A stretch of DNA of 64,000 bases from Ulota crispa (lineage: Eukaryota; Streptophyta; Bryopsida; Orthotrichales; Orthotrichaceae), in NCBI GenBank assembly GCA_963920765.1, contig OY987247.1, positions 7,536,471 to 7,600,470 on the forward strand, read 5' to 3'. The position numbers were made by a program, and so were the translations under genes. The notes under the pieces were generated by a model. The model saw only the letters and a program-made list of their open reading frames with translations, made no database searches and had not been told where the DNA came from. Below are positions 48,277-59,654 of the stretch, one piece after another (within the stretch, counting starts at the first letter, position 1; each line of letters opens with the position of its first letter).

Positions 48277-49530
48277 TCATGCAAGCGTGGACACACGAGA
48301 ACGCGAGTCCGGACCGGCAGAGACGAACCCTTCCACTCGCACGACCGGGTTTCCTCCAAAAGACGGGGGTCCACGTGATGATATGTGATGTGACAACACT
48401 GACTGCGCTCTCTGCTGCAGAAACTCCACATCGTGAATCAGAGGGTTGCCTGTTCGACTGGGAGGTGATCCGCTGAAGTAAGGAGGAGAACAGCCAAAAC
48501 TGGAGAAATCTCCACAACCTCCCTGAAGTACAGAATATAAACACATCAGTACCATACAGAAATAAGGGCAGCACAGAAGTATCATAATATAGTCTCCCAA
48601 CACCAACATACCAAATCCAACCTCCCAAATCCAACCTCCAACCCCATGATCAATGAAAACAGAAGGTAACACATCAGCACCATACAAAATAAGGGCGGCA
48701 CAGAAGTACCATATAGTCTCTCAACACACAACATATCAAATCCAACCTTCAACCCCATGATCAGATAAAAGATACTAGAATCCTTACGAGAACTTCTCCT
48801 ATATCAACATCAACTCCATACACGTTGGACTGGCCTTTATTTAACAAATTGGCTGCAGTGATGACTTAACTAATTTCTTGAAACTCATTTCTGGATATAT
48901 TCATGGAAGGTTCTCTGAATATTTTCTAATTTCGAGGCTTCCGGTAAATCTCGAGAGCTCTATTTTTAATGTCAAAAGTGACACTCTCGGATGAGCGCTA
49001 TCGAGTGAGCAGCACATTAGTAAAAATTGGCTGAAACGCTATAAAAGAGTGTTCTCTGGCTATAGGTGACCAGATTTACAGGAGAGAGTTCTTTTACCTT
49101 GCTCAGAAAGATATCAAGTAACTCAAAACCTGCATCTCCCTCTGGTCTCACGGCAGCTTGACTGCAAACATCCACCACGTCATAATAACACTGAATAAGT
49201 TAGTGGCACTATCTAAAGTTTCAAAATAAAAAGCAGTGAGAAGCAATTGAAAAGGAAATCAAGTACTTCAGTATATGCCGAATAAGTTCATGGCACTATT
49301 TGTAAGTTCCAAAACAGAAGCAGTGGAGAAGAAGTTGAAAAGGAAATCAAGTACTTCAGTATATGAAGATAAAAGTCCATCCAACCCTACCTTCTTCGCC
49401 GTCTGGAAGGTTTGGTGTAGTCAGTGACGGGACAGGAGATAGTGGTAGGTCGCCGAGGCTTCGGACATATGACCTCTTCATCATTCCCCTCCACTCGGAA
49501 CCCCGTGAGGGGACGCCTGCCATCGTTCAT
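48277..49530 (-). CDS. Plant-specific protein of unknown function ('PKPRR ... GSPPSR ... NPLIHD' family)
   Basis: Minus-strand exons are 49530-49391, 49190-49098 and 48522-48277. Exon A, from the first in-frame ATG, has [18 protein letters not shown]. Exon B reads [18 protein letters not shown] then [12 protein letters not shown]. Exon C reads [20 protein letters not shown], then [20 protein letters not shown] and an end RSRVSTLA. I recall plant proteins of about 120-160 aa with the order PKPRR, ELCDSK..ELLDI, GSPPSR.NPL..D and a final VRV.GFD...SIPA.A. Their function is unknown to me. Exons B and C join in phase 0, but A ends in phase 2 at AAG|GTAGGG while B opens in phase 0, so this junction breaks frame. 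An indel, a missed mini-exon or an unusual site is possible. The frame is open upstream of the ATG, so the true start may lie in a further 5' exon. TTAGGGTTCTGATTTAGG near 50090 (minus) looks like 5' leader. Confidence 0.6.
48535..48775. repeat. ~125-bp tandem duplication inside an intron of the minus-strand gene
   Basis: ACACATCAGTACCATACAGA..ATAAGGGCAGCACAGAAGTA and later ACACATCAGCACCATACAAA..ATAAGGGCGGCACAGAAGTA start two direct copies, both ending near CAACCCCATGATCA. Confidence 0.65.
49193..49366. repeat. 87-bp tandem duplication next to the exon B acceptor
   Basis: Two direct copies begin at about 49193 and 49280 (GAATAAGTTAGTGGCACTAT and GAATAAGTTCATGGCACTAT), both ending GGAAATCAAGTACTTCAGTATATG. 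The duplication includes intron sequence up to the splice acceptor of exon B, whose frame does not fit. Confidence 0.7.
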
Positions 49531-50520
49531 CTCCGGACGATTCTCCAACGAGTTCCAAGCTCCAGCCAACTGCTGGACTCCGCCTATGTTCCTTGCGATA
49601 TCCAGCTTTGCCTACTTTTCAAACCCCCGCACTAAAACACTCCTCTTCTCTTCTTTCTTTCTCTCTCAACTCAAACGACTTTACAATTTTTTACGTGATT
49701 CTCTTCCAAAGTCCAAAAAACGATTCGCGAATGTACAAAATTGTGTCTCTTCATGTACAAAGAGCAGCCTCATGTAATATATACAAAGAGCGGCTGCATG
49801 AACATCCCTGTAGTAAACAACAAAACATCATTTGCACCTGGCGATTAGAAACTAACACACACAAAAAACGAAACAAAGAAAGAAAAAGCATTAGCAGCTT
49901 GTACGTAATCCTTTCGAAATTTTGACATTATTTATTTTTTTACCAAAAATGCGGCGGAAGTTGAATTTCAAAATCGAACAAAATATATACATACCGGCGT
50001 GAGGACAACAACACGCGCCAACTCGGTTCCAATATTTAACCTCCTCGATTTCGAACGATTTTTTAAGGAGAGAGAAACCTAAATCAGAACCCTAATCCTG
50101 CCAAATCACCGACCGCAACAACAACAACACACCAAGATCAGTACCGAACTAAAATTCATGCGTCGGCAAGATTCAATAAACGCGGGAGTAAAAGATGCTA
50201 CGAGTGAGCATAAACATAAATAATCTATGGAAAGGTTTGAAACATACACAACCTAAGAAGTTCAAAGAACGGCTGTGAATGGTGACTGCTGAACTATTTG
50301 AAAAGCTCTTTTGAAAACTAAGAGAAAGGGGAAAGTGGAAGGTTTTGTTGTGCACCAGGAGTGTTGCAAGTGCCGCCGTGACGGACAATCCCTTACCCCC
50401 CTCCCTCCCGCAAACGCAAACACATTGAAATCAAAAGGGGAGCATCGGAAACGCGGAACTAAAAGGAGAGAGAGGAGGCTCCTGCCGGTGCCTATCGTCA
50501 GGTTTTCATTCGTTCGATAG
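49531..50520 (-). promoter_or_regulatory. 5' leader and promoter region of the minus-strand gene
   Basis: On the minus strand, GGATTAGGGTTCTGATTTAG near 50090 and pyrimidine-rich TTTCTCTCTCC sequence resemble plant 5' leaders. GTTGTTGTTGTTGCGG lies just upstream. No TATA box was fixed with confidence. A 5' UTR intron is likely given the AG-rich sequence before exon A. Confidence 0.35.
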
Positions 50521-50849
50521 ATGAATGTAGTGGGTGGATAGATAAATATATGGATGAGGGTTCGTTTGAGGGATGAATGGATGGATGGAATTGTGGATGA
50601 GGGTTCTTTCGAGGGGGCGGGGATTACGGACGAAGTACATCCATGCGGAGCTCGCTTTCTGGCTTGTTGGGGGGGAAGATATTTTTATCTGTGGACTGTG
50701 GAGGGAGTGTGTGGGGGTGGTAGATGTGCTTTTAATTTTCACTTCATAATTTCAAAAGTTCACCAATAACTTACCATTATTCTGCAAGGGGATGGAAGTA
50801 CCGCCGCACTATTCAAATATGGTGACCTTACCCATAAGTTACCCGAACG
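50521..50849. other. GATGGATG-rich stretch, no gene
   Basis: GGATGAATGGATGGATGGAA and two copies of TGGATGAGGGTTC..TTCGAGGG between about 50550 and 50615 form a short degenerate repeat. Nothing else recognised. Confidence 0.4.
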
Positions 50850-50854
50850 TTTAA

Positions 50855-51670
50855 CCCTTAACCTCTGAGCGCCCAGAGTTATTTTAGGATTTAGGAGAAA
50901 ATGGGGTTTAATGGCCACCACAGCTTGGAAAATTACATTCAAAAATAGTGGTCACAGGATTTGAAAAAGGACTACTTTCTTTGCTAATAGGGACCAACCA
51001 TGACTGTTTTCACCGTACGGATTGAGAGAAAAAGTGAGATAAAGTTTGTGGGCCCATCAATAATATAATGTCGATTGGACGCTTAAGGGCTAAACATCTA
51101 AGTGTGCCGCTCTGACCAATACAATACGGGGTATTTTTCTTGTATTTGGAATGGATCCACACCTCTACTACATTTGAAATCAACAAAAAAATTGAAGAAT
51201 AGATCAATACGGTTCTAGTGGGCTACTTGAGATCCCAAATTAAAATTTCATTGGTAACAAATGACAATTATACATCAGCGTATATACTATGCTTGGTTGG
51301 TCCCCATCAGCAAAGAAAGTAGTCCTTTTTCAAATCCTACGATCACTTTTTTTGAATGTAATTTTCCAAGCTGTGGTGGCCATTAAACCCCCCATTTTCT
51401 CCTAAATCCTAAAATAACTCTGGGCGCTAAGGGGTTAGTGGTTAAAGGATCATAGGGCATAGTATATGCATTGTCGTATAATTGTCATTTGCTACCAATA
51501 AGAAATTTTAATTTGGGATCTCAAGTAGCACACTAGAATTGCTTTGATCTATTCTCCTACTTCTTTGTTGATCTCAAATGTAATAAAAGTGTGAATCTAT
51601 TCTAAATACAAGAAAAATACCTCATATTCTATTGGTTGTAGCGGCACAATGTATCCTTTAAGGGTTAAGG
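50855..51670. mobile_element. Cluster of nested TTAA-type inverted-repeat elements
   Basis: Outer arms 50862-51004 and 51291-51435 are inverted copies: CCTCTGAGCGCCCAGAGTTA with AACTCTGGGCGCTAAGGGG, and GCTAATAGGGACCAACCATG with GGTTGGTCCCCATCAGC. Between them, 51070-51290 is an inverted copy of 51440-51670: GAGATCCCAAATTAAAATTTC with its complement, and GTGCCGCT..CCAATA with its complement. Ends carry TTAACCC or GGGTTAA (50851, 51660). At least three insertions, some nested, are needed to explain this. Confidence 0.6.
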
Positions 51671-52282
51671 GTTAGGGTACTCCAAGGCAATATGCGGGCA
51701 GATTTTGAGCTTCTTTGGCAAAAAGCCCAAATTTCTCATTTCCAACCAATTTTTTAGTGGATGCTTCGATTATTCTCCATATACACACACTATAATTAGA
51801 TTTATTCAAAATTTTAGTTGGTTTTTAGCTTGTTGTTGTAAATCTTAATTGGTATTTTGCAAATTTCATTCGGCCGACTTTCTATTGACTTTTGGCTCTC
51901 CCCGTACATTGCTCCAAGGTCTCTGAAAATCTAGAAAAAAATCCATAGGGTTAGCTTTTCAACAAGCTATCATCGAGCGTGATTTTTGTGGAAAAAGGTA
52001 TTGTAGATTATTTTACATTAAAGGGTAAAGTTGGAGCTTATCTAGGGTCCCTATTAGCAACTCTAAACTGCCCTTGAAACTATTTGGATGTGTTCCTATA
52101 CATGTACTTGACTGTCCCAATCCCAACCCTCTCAAACTAGCTCCAAAGCTAACACACGGCAAGACTTGCTTGTGCAAGTGGCATTCACTACTCCACTTTG
52201 GGTTCAAGAGTGTGTGGACAACACCCCAAATGTAGAGTGCGGCATTAAGGACCGTTCTGGTATGTGTAAGTTTACCTTAAAG
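51671..52282. other. Intergenic, nothing recognised
   Basis: No feature seen. Confidence 0.4.
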
Positions 52283-52601
52283 GAAAGTTTCATGGATACC
52301 CTTGAAGTTTGCAGTATTTACATAGATACCCCTATTTTTTTAGAAATCACACAAATTCCCTTGGACCAAAAAAATTCAAGTGTTTATTTTTTTGTGCATG
52401 CCACTTCCCTTTCTTCCTTTGTACACACATTGCTTCTTTTTTGTTTCATTACATTCTCTTCTTTAACATTGGTTATGAAGGAAGTACAAGCACAACAAAT
52501 TAATGCCTAAAATTTAAGGTCCAAGGGTGCTTGTGTAATTTCTGAAAGGTAAGGGTATCTATGTAAATATTGCAAACTTCAAGGGTATTCATGAAATTTC
52601 T
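52283..52601. mobile_element. MITE with ~85-bp inverted repeats
   Basis: GAAAGTTTCATGGATACCCT..TGAAGTTTGCAGTATTTACATAGATACCCC at the left is matched by the complement at the right (GGGTATCTATGTAAATATTG..CAAGGGTATTCATGAAATTTC). A relative starts at about 63570 and runs to the window end. Confidence 0.6.
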
Positions 52602-55547
52602 CTACAAATAACAAGTTAAAAAGGAAGAAGAAATTGGCATTTACAAGTGAATACAACTAATAAGAGATTAAAAAAAATATAGGTTGAATTATGGGCCATA
52701 CAATCACACAAGATAAGGAGTACAATTTTTTTTTATTTGAAACTTCAATTGAATATTTTCTTACAAATACCAAAGTTACACTCTAGATGAATTGCCAGAT
52801 AATGTTATGTTTTCAACAACACAAAAATAACTATATTCCCAATACCACTATTCAAGAAAAATGAATTGCAAGATGTTCTACACTAAATAGTGCATTTAGG
52901 TTGTTTTCAAAATTAGGTTGCCTTCACAAAATTTAGGTTTCCTTACCATGGAAGTTACCTCATGACTCACTACTTAGTTACTTGGAGACCCATGCAAATC
53001 TTTAGATATTAGGGTTTCACATGGTTCACAACATGGACATTGCTAATTTGTTGTTTCACATTGTTATTGTTGTCATACCTTTTAAAAATTACCCATTGCA
53101 ATAATTATTAATGGACGTTATTGTAATATTAATAAGTATTTATATAGTGTAAAATGTCAAGAAATTAGTTTGGGACAATGTAAATACATTGTTTAGTGTA
53201 GCAATGATGAGGCCAACTACAAGTGCTCTCCATCCCTAAATTCTTCTTGTCTCCAATATTATATAACATCTAAAAGATGAGTAGAATACAATGATTAAAA
53301 AAACAAAAATAAATGTACCTATCCTTAAAAACCTAGATAGGCCTTGAACTTTGTTACAAATTTTTTATGCTCTTTAGCTTCTGTCTTCTTGGGTTGGTTT
53401 ATATTTTGAGAGTATAAGGGACCTTCCCACCAGAACGGAATGATGTCTTGTAGCTTTATTATGTAAAATATTGACTAAGCTAATGGAAGATGTTGGATAT
53501 GTAGTCAATGTAAAAATATTATATACTCAAGTGTTTTTTACTCTAAGTTTTGCGAGATTGGGAACAATTACGAGAGTCTTTATGCTTGCACATTTGTTAT
53601 TAGCAATTAATTTTTTGAATTTTTTTGTAACACAAGGCTTAAAATCTTAGCAAATAACACAAAACGAAAACAGCATGTTTCCAAAACAAGAAAGAAAAGA
53701 AGAATACATGCATAATCCAAGGGACACAGCAATTCCTTTTAGCAAGCCTTTAATTCTCTAGCTGGTCTGTTTATTATTATAACAAGTTTGATATTAGGGG
53801 GTTTTAAACATCAACTTTTTTAGGTGACTCGCGTCGCGGTTCACCTTGGTGAATTTACTAGTAAATTGAGAGGTGATTCACTTCTGAACTCCACTCTCAA
53901 CATGATTTACATTAGGAGAGAACTCAAAAAACTCACCTTCACGGTTTTGCGCAGCTCATTCACTTGCGTCCTCAAATCTTAAAACTTATTTTGCAAAAAC
54001 TTCCGCAAACTCACAAGTGTCTCAGACTTTGCATTTGCAAGGGAACAAAATAATTCACTAGTGAGCAGAGATCCTATGATGTGAGAAGCTCGAAGGCCAG
54101 ATTTTATATTTGAAGCCCCTATTCATTAACTTATGTAAAATAACATTGTTTTTTCTTAAATGGGCTCACAACCTTAAAGTTTTAGAAGATTCAATAAAAA
54201 GAATCGTGTAAAAAGGTTTGTCTAGAAGCTTTACATAATGATCACCATAGAATTTTAAATGTAGTAAAAGAATATCAAATATAGTTTAGTTATCATTGCC
54301 CTCATAAACAAACAATTTTTTTTTCATCAAGGGAGTTCCTCTCATTATTTCTTTTATGAAATTAACACATATTATAATTTGTATTGACTTTTGACGTTTC
54401 AATTTAACATAGGATCTTGCTAAGTATGTTCAAAAACATCTTCAAAATACATATACATTTTTCTTTATTGTATTTTGTTGAGGTGGCTCAAATTTCTTTC
54501 TATAGTCACAAATTTTGGAAAAAATTGCATGATATTAATTGCTTTGATGACGACTACAAAAATGGCCATGTATGGCAAAAATTTATTAAATGCCTTAAAA
54601 TAGGACTAGAAAATTGCATCCATTCACATTGATTCTTATATAAACTTATGGCACCAACCCAAATTTGATACATGATATCCTTGAAAAAAGGTTTGTTACA
54701 AAGATAGCACCTACATAATTTGGGATTTTGTTACAATTTCTAAGGGAAAAATTTAGATATTATCCATAAACCAACAAATGAAATAGTTGAAACTCAAAAG
54801 AAAAAAAAACCAAGTGCTTGAGGTTTAATTTTGTTGAAATGCAACTTGCACTCACTATGATAAATTTGTTTTCGATACCATCAAGCTTCTTTTCAATGTA
54901 GCTGAACGATGTTTACTATGATTAATTTAATTATGTTTAGTTAAATTGCTTTTCATGAAATTTTTTCTTCTACTCTCTTCTACTAGTAGGTTTCTCAATA
55001 TTATGCAAATATAGAAACATTGTATTTTTATCTTTGTCATTAAATTCTAAACATCAATTTTCAAAATTATAAGTAACTTACAAAACATCATTGAATGTAC
55101 ATTGGTGTTTTGTTTATTTTCTATCCAAATTGGATATAAACCGTGAATTAGTTGCTTAGGCATATAAATAATCAAATTTGACACATTTTGTAAAGACAAC
55201 TTCTAGTATTGACCTAATTTCTCAAAACCAATGCCCCTTAATTATTCAAGTCTACGTTTAATCAAAACTCTTTAAAGTTTGATGTCGCTTAAATTTCAAG
55301 TATCCTAAACTACGAGTTGATTTGAAACGTTTCCCAACATCAATTAGAAAATCCAGCTTTAGGTATCATGTGGTGAACACTACACAAGTTGTTGCAATAA
55401 TCAATGTTTTCATTAACAGTATTAATTCACACTAATCTAAGAAATAAGTGACTTTGTTAGGAGCACTAATAAATTGATTTACAATAATTTAGGTTAACTC
55501 AATGTACCCTAGGTTACAGTATTTAAAGAATATTGTCCATGTTACCA
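52602..55547. other. Long AT-rich gene-free stretch
   Basis: No open frame with coding character, RNA gene or clear repeat was found. A short AT-rich frame at 54417-54632 has no recognisable content. Confidence 0.4.
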
Positions 55548-56215
55548 CAATTTTTGTTAGTGCCACTCCAACTAGTTTTTGCTAGTGCTATCACACCAAT
55601 GATGCAATCTACACCTTTTGATATTGGCACCACATTGTGCCCTCACAACCTATCATATAGGCCACATACACCATTTTCTAGTGCCATTGCAACCTACATT
55701 TTTGCTAGTGCTATCATATGCCATATGTTTACTACTCTCTAAACCATTTTTTGCTTGACATTTTTTTCACAAAGGTTGATATTGCTAACACATTTGCAAT
55801 CCATGACGCTTTCATTGCCTACATTCAATAAGTGGGCTTATTTTCAAATTGTGCAAATGGTGATCAAACAACCTAACGCCCCTCACAACCTTTAGTTGAG
55901 CTATGACTATAGTAAACTTTGCAAGAAGTGCACCAATGGTTGAATAAACTGCACCGTTGTGGGTGGCAAGTTGTGATGGCAACAACAAAAGGGCATGTGG
56001 TGGATGGTGGATTATGCTAGATGGGTGTGGTGTGTAGTAAAGGGTGTGAATGTCATACAATGGCACTAGCAAAAATTGGTAGTTAGGATGGCAATAGCAA
56101 AATCTAATAGTTAGAGTGATAGTACCAAAATCTACAATGACAATAACAAAAATTGCTAGTGAGGGTGGCAATAGCAAAAATTACAATGGCAATACCAACA
56201 CCCTTGTTAAATAAT
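55548..56215. repeat. Inverted arrays of a short TTTTGCTAGTGCTAT-type repeat
   Basis: From 55555 the plus strand repeats TAGTTTTTGCTAGTGCTATC and TTTTGCTAGTGCTATCATAT. From 56060 to 56200 the complement repeats as GGCAATAGCAAAAAT, GATAGTACCAAAATCTAC and GACAATAACAAAAATTGCTA at 30-40-base spacing. The two arrays face each other across about 350 bases. Confidence 0.55.
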
Positions 56216-57289
56216 AATTGAAAAGGTGTTACACGAGTGACCAAAATCATGAAGAATTTTTGCAAGCACATAAGCTTAGCTAAATTCGAGAGCATGTGAA
56301 GGATGTCACGTTACAAAAGCTTTACCACTAAGTTGTTATTTGAGAGCAAGTGAAAAGTTGTGCCCAAATCATTATTAGAGAACAAGAGGTAGTCACTCAT
56401 GCTACATTCTCATATTATTTACACACAGAATATATCCAAATTAGTGTGAAAGAATCTTGCACCAATTGGGAAACTTGTGTAGGTAGAGTCGTAGAGAATC
56501 TTCATTTTGAATTATAAGTATACAATTAGATCTATTACAATAGATTCTATTGTATCCACGAAATCAAATTTGAATTCCTACTTCAAAAATTAATGTAAAA
56601 CCCAATAGCATTCAATTACTACCATGCAAGGTAATGAATGTCTGTCAGTAAAAGGTAGGAACCGTATGTTCTGAAAGTTGGGATATTATTTTGTTAGGTG
56701 GTCATTGGAAGCACTTATTTCAGGATGTCACATGGCATTAAAAACTTGGAAAACTGCTTTGTAGTTTTCATGTTGCTGCCTCTGCTGCATCCCATGCTTG
56801 ATGAAATTCATAACTGGGCGTGACGCAACCACGTGGTCACTTATAAATGTTAATAATATTAGCTTCGGTTAAAATTAGCCTGAGGGCGACTGCTTGTCTA
56901 TACCAATGACGAGAGAGAACCGGCTGTAAAAGAAAATTGAGCCAGTGAAAATGGCCCAAAACTGAATGGAGGTTGAGCTTTAGAACCACTTCACAGTTCC
57001 CACTATGGTGAATGGTCAAAGTTTGAGAGGTAGTCAATTTTCAACAATCGGATTGCAAGAAATCAAGACTTTGGTTTCTTCACCCTTCACATTAGAGATC
57101 AAATTTCAAAGTTTGTTGTACTTCAAAGTACCTACATGGTATTAGCTTTTCAATCAAAATGACAACCTTTTGTAAGAAGTTTGGGTTGAGCAAAAATGGA
57201 GACCCAAACTAAGGTTGAGAGGCTATCAAATTTTTACCATACAATTATTTAAAAATCAATTATGGTTCAGACGTTGTCAATTTTTTTCC
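56216..57289. other. Intergenic, nothing recognised
   Basis: No feature seen. A minus-strand frame at 57037-56837 shows no domain. Confidence 0.4.
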
Positions 57290-57293
57290 ATAA

Positions 57294-59108
57294 CCCTAAA
57301 GGCCTAAGTGCCCCCTCGGGGGACAAATGGACCTTGGGCATGTACCTATGACTAAACCAGTTTTTATAATTTTTTTGAAACTTTTGAGGATGGTGGGAAA
57401 TTCAAAGATGTATGTGCACATCTAGTTTTTTCTTCATTTTGACATTTATTGAAGGAGTTGTGCCTCAAGGAGTGCACTGTATAGGGTCTTTGTGGGTAAC
57501 GTGCGTGCAAGGTCCTATAAGAGGGGGGCTATGTAGGTAAATTATTTGGATTTTCATAGGGCTATCTTTACCTAAATTTCTAAATTGAAGGCATTTCATA
57601 TACCTTATACTTCATTTTTTTTTAAAATTCATCTTTTTTTGTACCCTATGTTCATTATAAATACATATTGACATGGGAAGAAATTCATCTACTACTTGCA
57701 AAATCAGTGACATTCATTATTAGGGTTTCGACATGCAAAAATTTAACCCGGCACTTAGAGTGGGTTATGGCTTGCACTTGTAAACATACAGTTCCCTTGA
57801 TTCATCATGAACGCATTTACGACACCTGTCAATTAGCCATTGAGCAATGTGGCTAAAAAGTAACCTAAACGTACTAATTGTGCCCACACAGGAAGATAAT
57901 GTCAACTAGCCCCTGAACAATAATGCTTGCATTAATTAATTCCCATCTTACCCCAATACTATATCTCTAAACCGCATGCCTGAACAACACGTGGAGTGTC
58001 CTAATTGCCCATAAATAACCATGAAGAAGTTGCTTAACACACGGCATTGGATCCTGCTTTGGATACTTGCAAGAGTAATAACCATGAAAAAAACCTAGAC
58101 TTATAGCTAATAAAAGAATGGAATTTTTATTTCTTATTTTAATGACCCTATTGTAGAACTAAAAAATATGTAATACTAATTAATAAATACTATCCTTCAT
58201 TACTTATAAAGACCCAAGACCTATTAAAATGAAGCTTATTTATTTCCAAGCCATGTCAAAAATATAGGACCAAGGTAATTAAAACAATCCTTCATTTGAT
58301 TGCATGTGTACCCAAAAAAAACGGGGAGTGCACTCCCCAAGAGTTGTGCATGAATTCTTGAACAATAGGGGAAGGCAAGCAATCCAGGCAATCTAGGCAG
58401 CCCAGAAAAACTCATTAAACATTGCATTAAAAAGAATAAAATATGAAATTGGTTCTTTAGATTTTTATATATGTGGGAGGCTTTGAATCATTCAATTTTG
58501 ATTGGTGAGTAAGAAGTTTCAGTTTGCAAGTAGGTGTGGGACTCCCTACCCTCTATTCCTTTGCCCCTTATAAAATTTGGTGCTTTTTTTAAATTTTTTT
58601 TTCCAAGTTGTAGTAGATTAAGATTCCTTGGTTTTCACCATTTATATCAAAGTAAATCAAATTCTTTAATTTTACATAAATCTCCAATATTTCCCAGTGT
58701 ATATGCAAATTTCATGGCCTTCCAACATTGCAAGATTTTACAAAGTATGATCCACACCTCCAATTCATTTGAAAAATCTCTCACACTTACCTAATGTGGT
58801 CTACTACATGGAAAAAATAAATCTCAGCTTTGCGCAAAGCAATTTGTTTGATATAGGAGAGGCCAAAGGCTTCCAAAATATTTGGGCAGCACGGAAAAAA
58901 ACTTTTTTTTGCATTTCAGATGTCAATATCCCACTCTCCTACTTCTTAAATGAGCTGAATTTTTTTACACACATACCTCCCATAGTCTAGAAGAGGATCC
59001 TATAGTTGGATTTCCAAAAAAAACTTTTTTTCCTAACTTTCTACTCATTCCCTCAAAAGTGATAGTTTCAGTGACTTTCACACAAAAAAGGGCTTGGGCC
59101 TTTAGGGG
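57294..59108. mobile_element. 1.8-kb relative of the 38977-39912 element, ATAA-flanked
   Basis: Left ATAA|CCCTAAAGGCC and right GGGCCTTTAGGGG|ATAA are inverted ends with ATAA at 57290-57293 and 59109-59112. Subterminal stretches match 38977-39912 in the opposite orientation, but this copy has about 900 extra internal bases. No long open frame is present, so no transposase is seen. Confidence 0.5.
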
Positions 59109-59571
59109 ATAACCTAATCAAAATTTGGCAAGATCTTGGCTGTTAAATTGGGAGGTTTGGAACTTGGGCTTGGCATTTGGAGGCTTCACACTATGTTTGA
59201 CCAAAGGTTTCAAAAGCAATGTTTTATTGCCAATTTCCAATAAATATTTTTGACCTCTTGACAAAATTTGGCCACTCAATCCCACGGCCTCTTTACTTGA
59301 TTGGCCATAGTGTGAAGCAGCCTTTAAATTGGAAAAAAATTTGATATAGTGGGTTTTTTCACCTTTTGTTTGTTTAATTGGAGCAAATTTTAGTTGGCAT
59401 CCTTTCCATAAGGTAGAATTTTAGCTACCCAAGTTATCTCAATTAGTACTCCTTGTTTCATGGAGAACAAAGAAAAAGGCATGCCGTGCTTTCCAACAAA
59501 TTGGACCAAATTGATTGAAGTTCCTCCACATAAGTTCAACATAATCTTGCACTATGCAAACTATTGCACCA

Positions 59572-59577
<6 letters not shown>

Positions 59578-59653
<76 letters not shown>
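59578..59653. repeat. (AT)n microsatellite, about 75 bp
   Basis: Uninterrupted AT dinucleotides followed by GTATATATGCGTGC. The repeated Tyr-Ile frames across it are artefacts. Confidence 0.95.

Positions 59654-59654
<1 letters not shown>

Noticed and set aside
48251..48634. Second minus-strand frame overlapping exon C of the plant-specific gene
   Set aside because: It is a shadow in another frame; the conserved GSPPSR and NPLIHD words are in the 48522-48277 frame.
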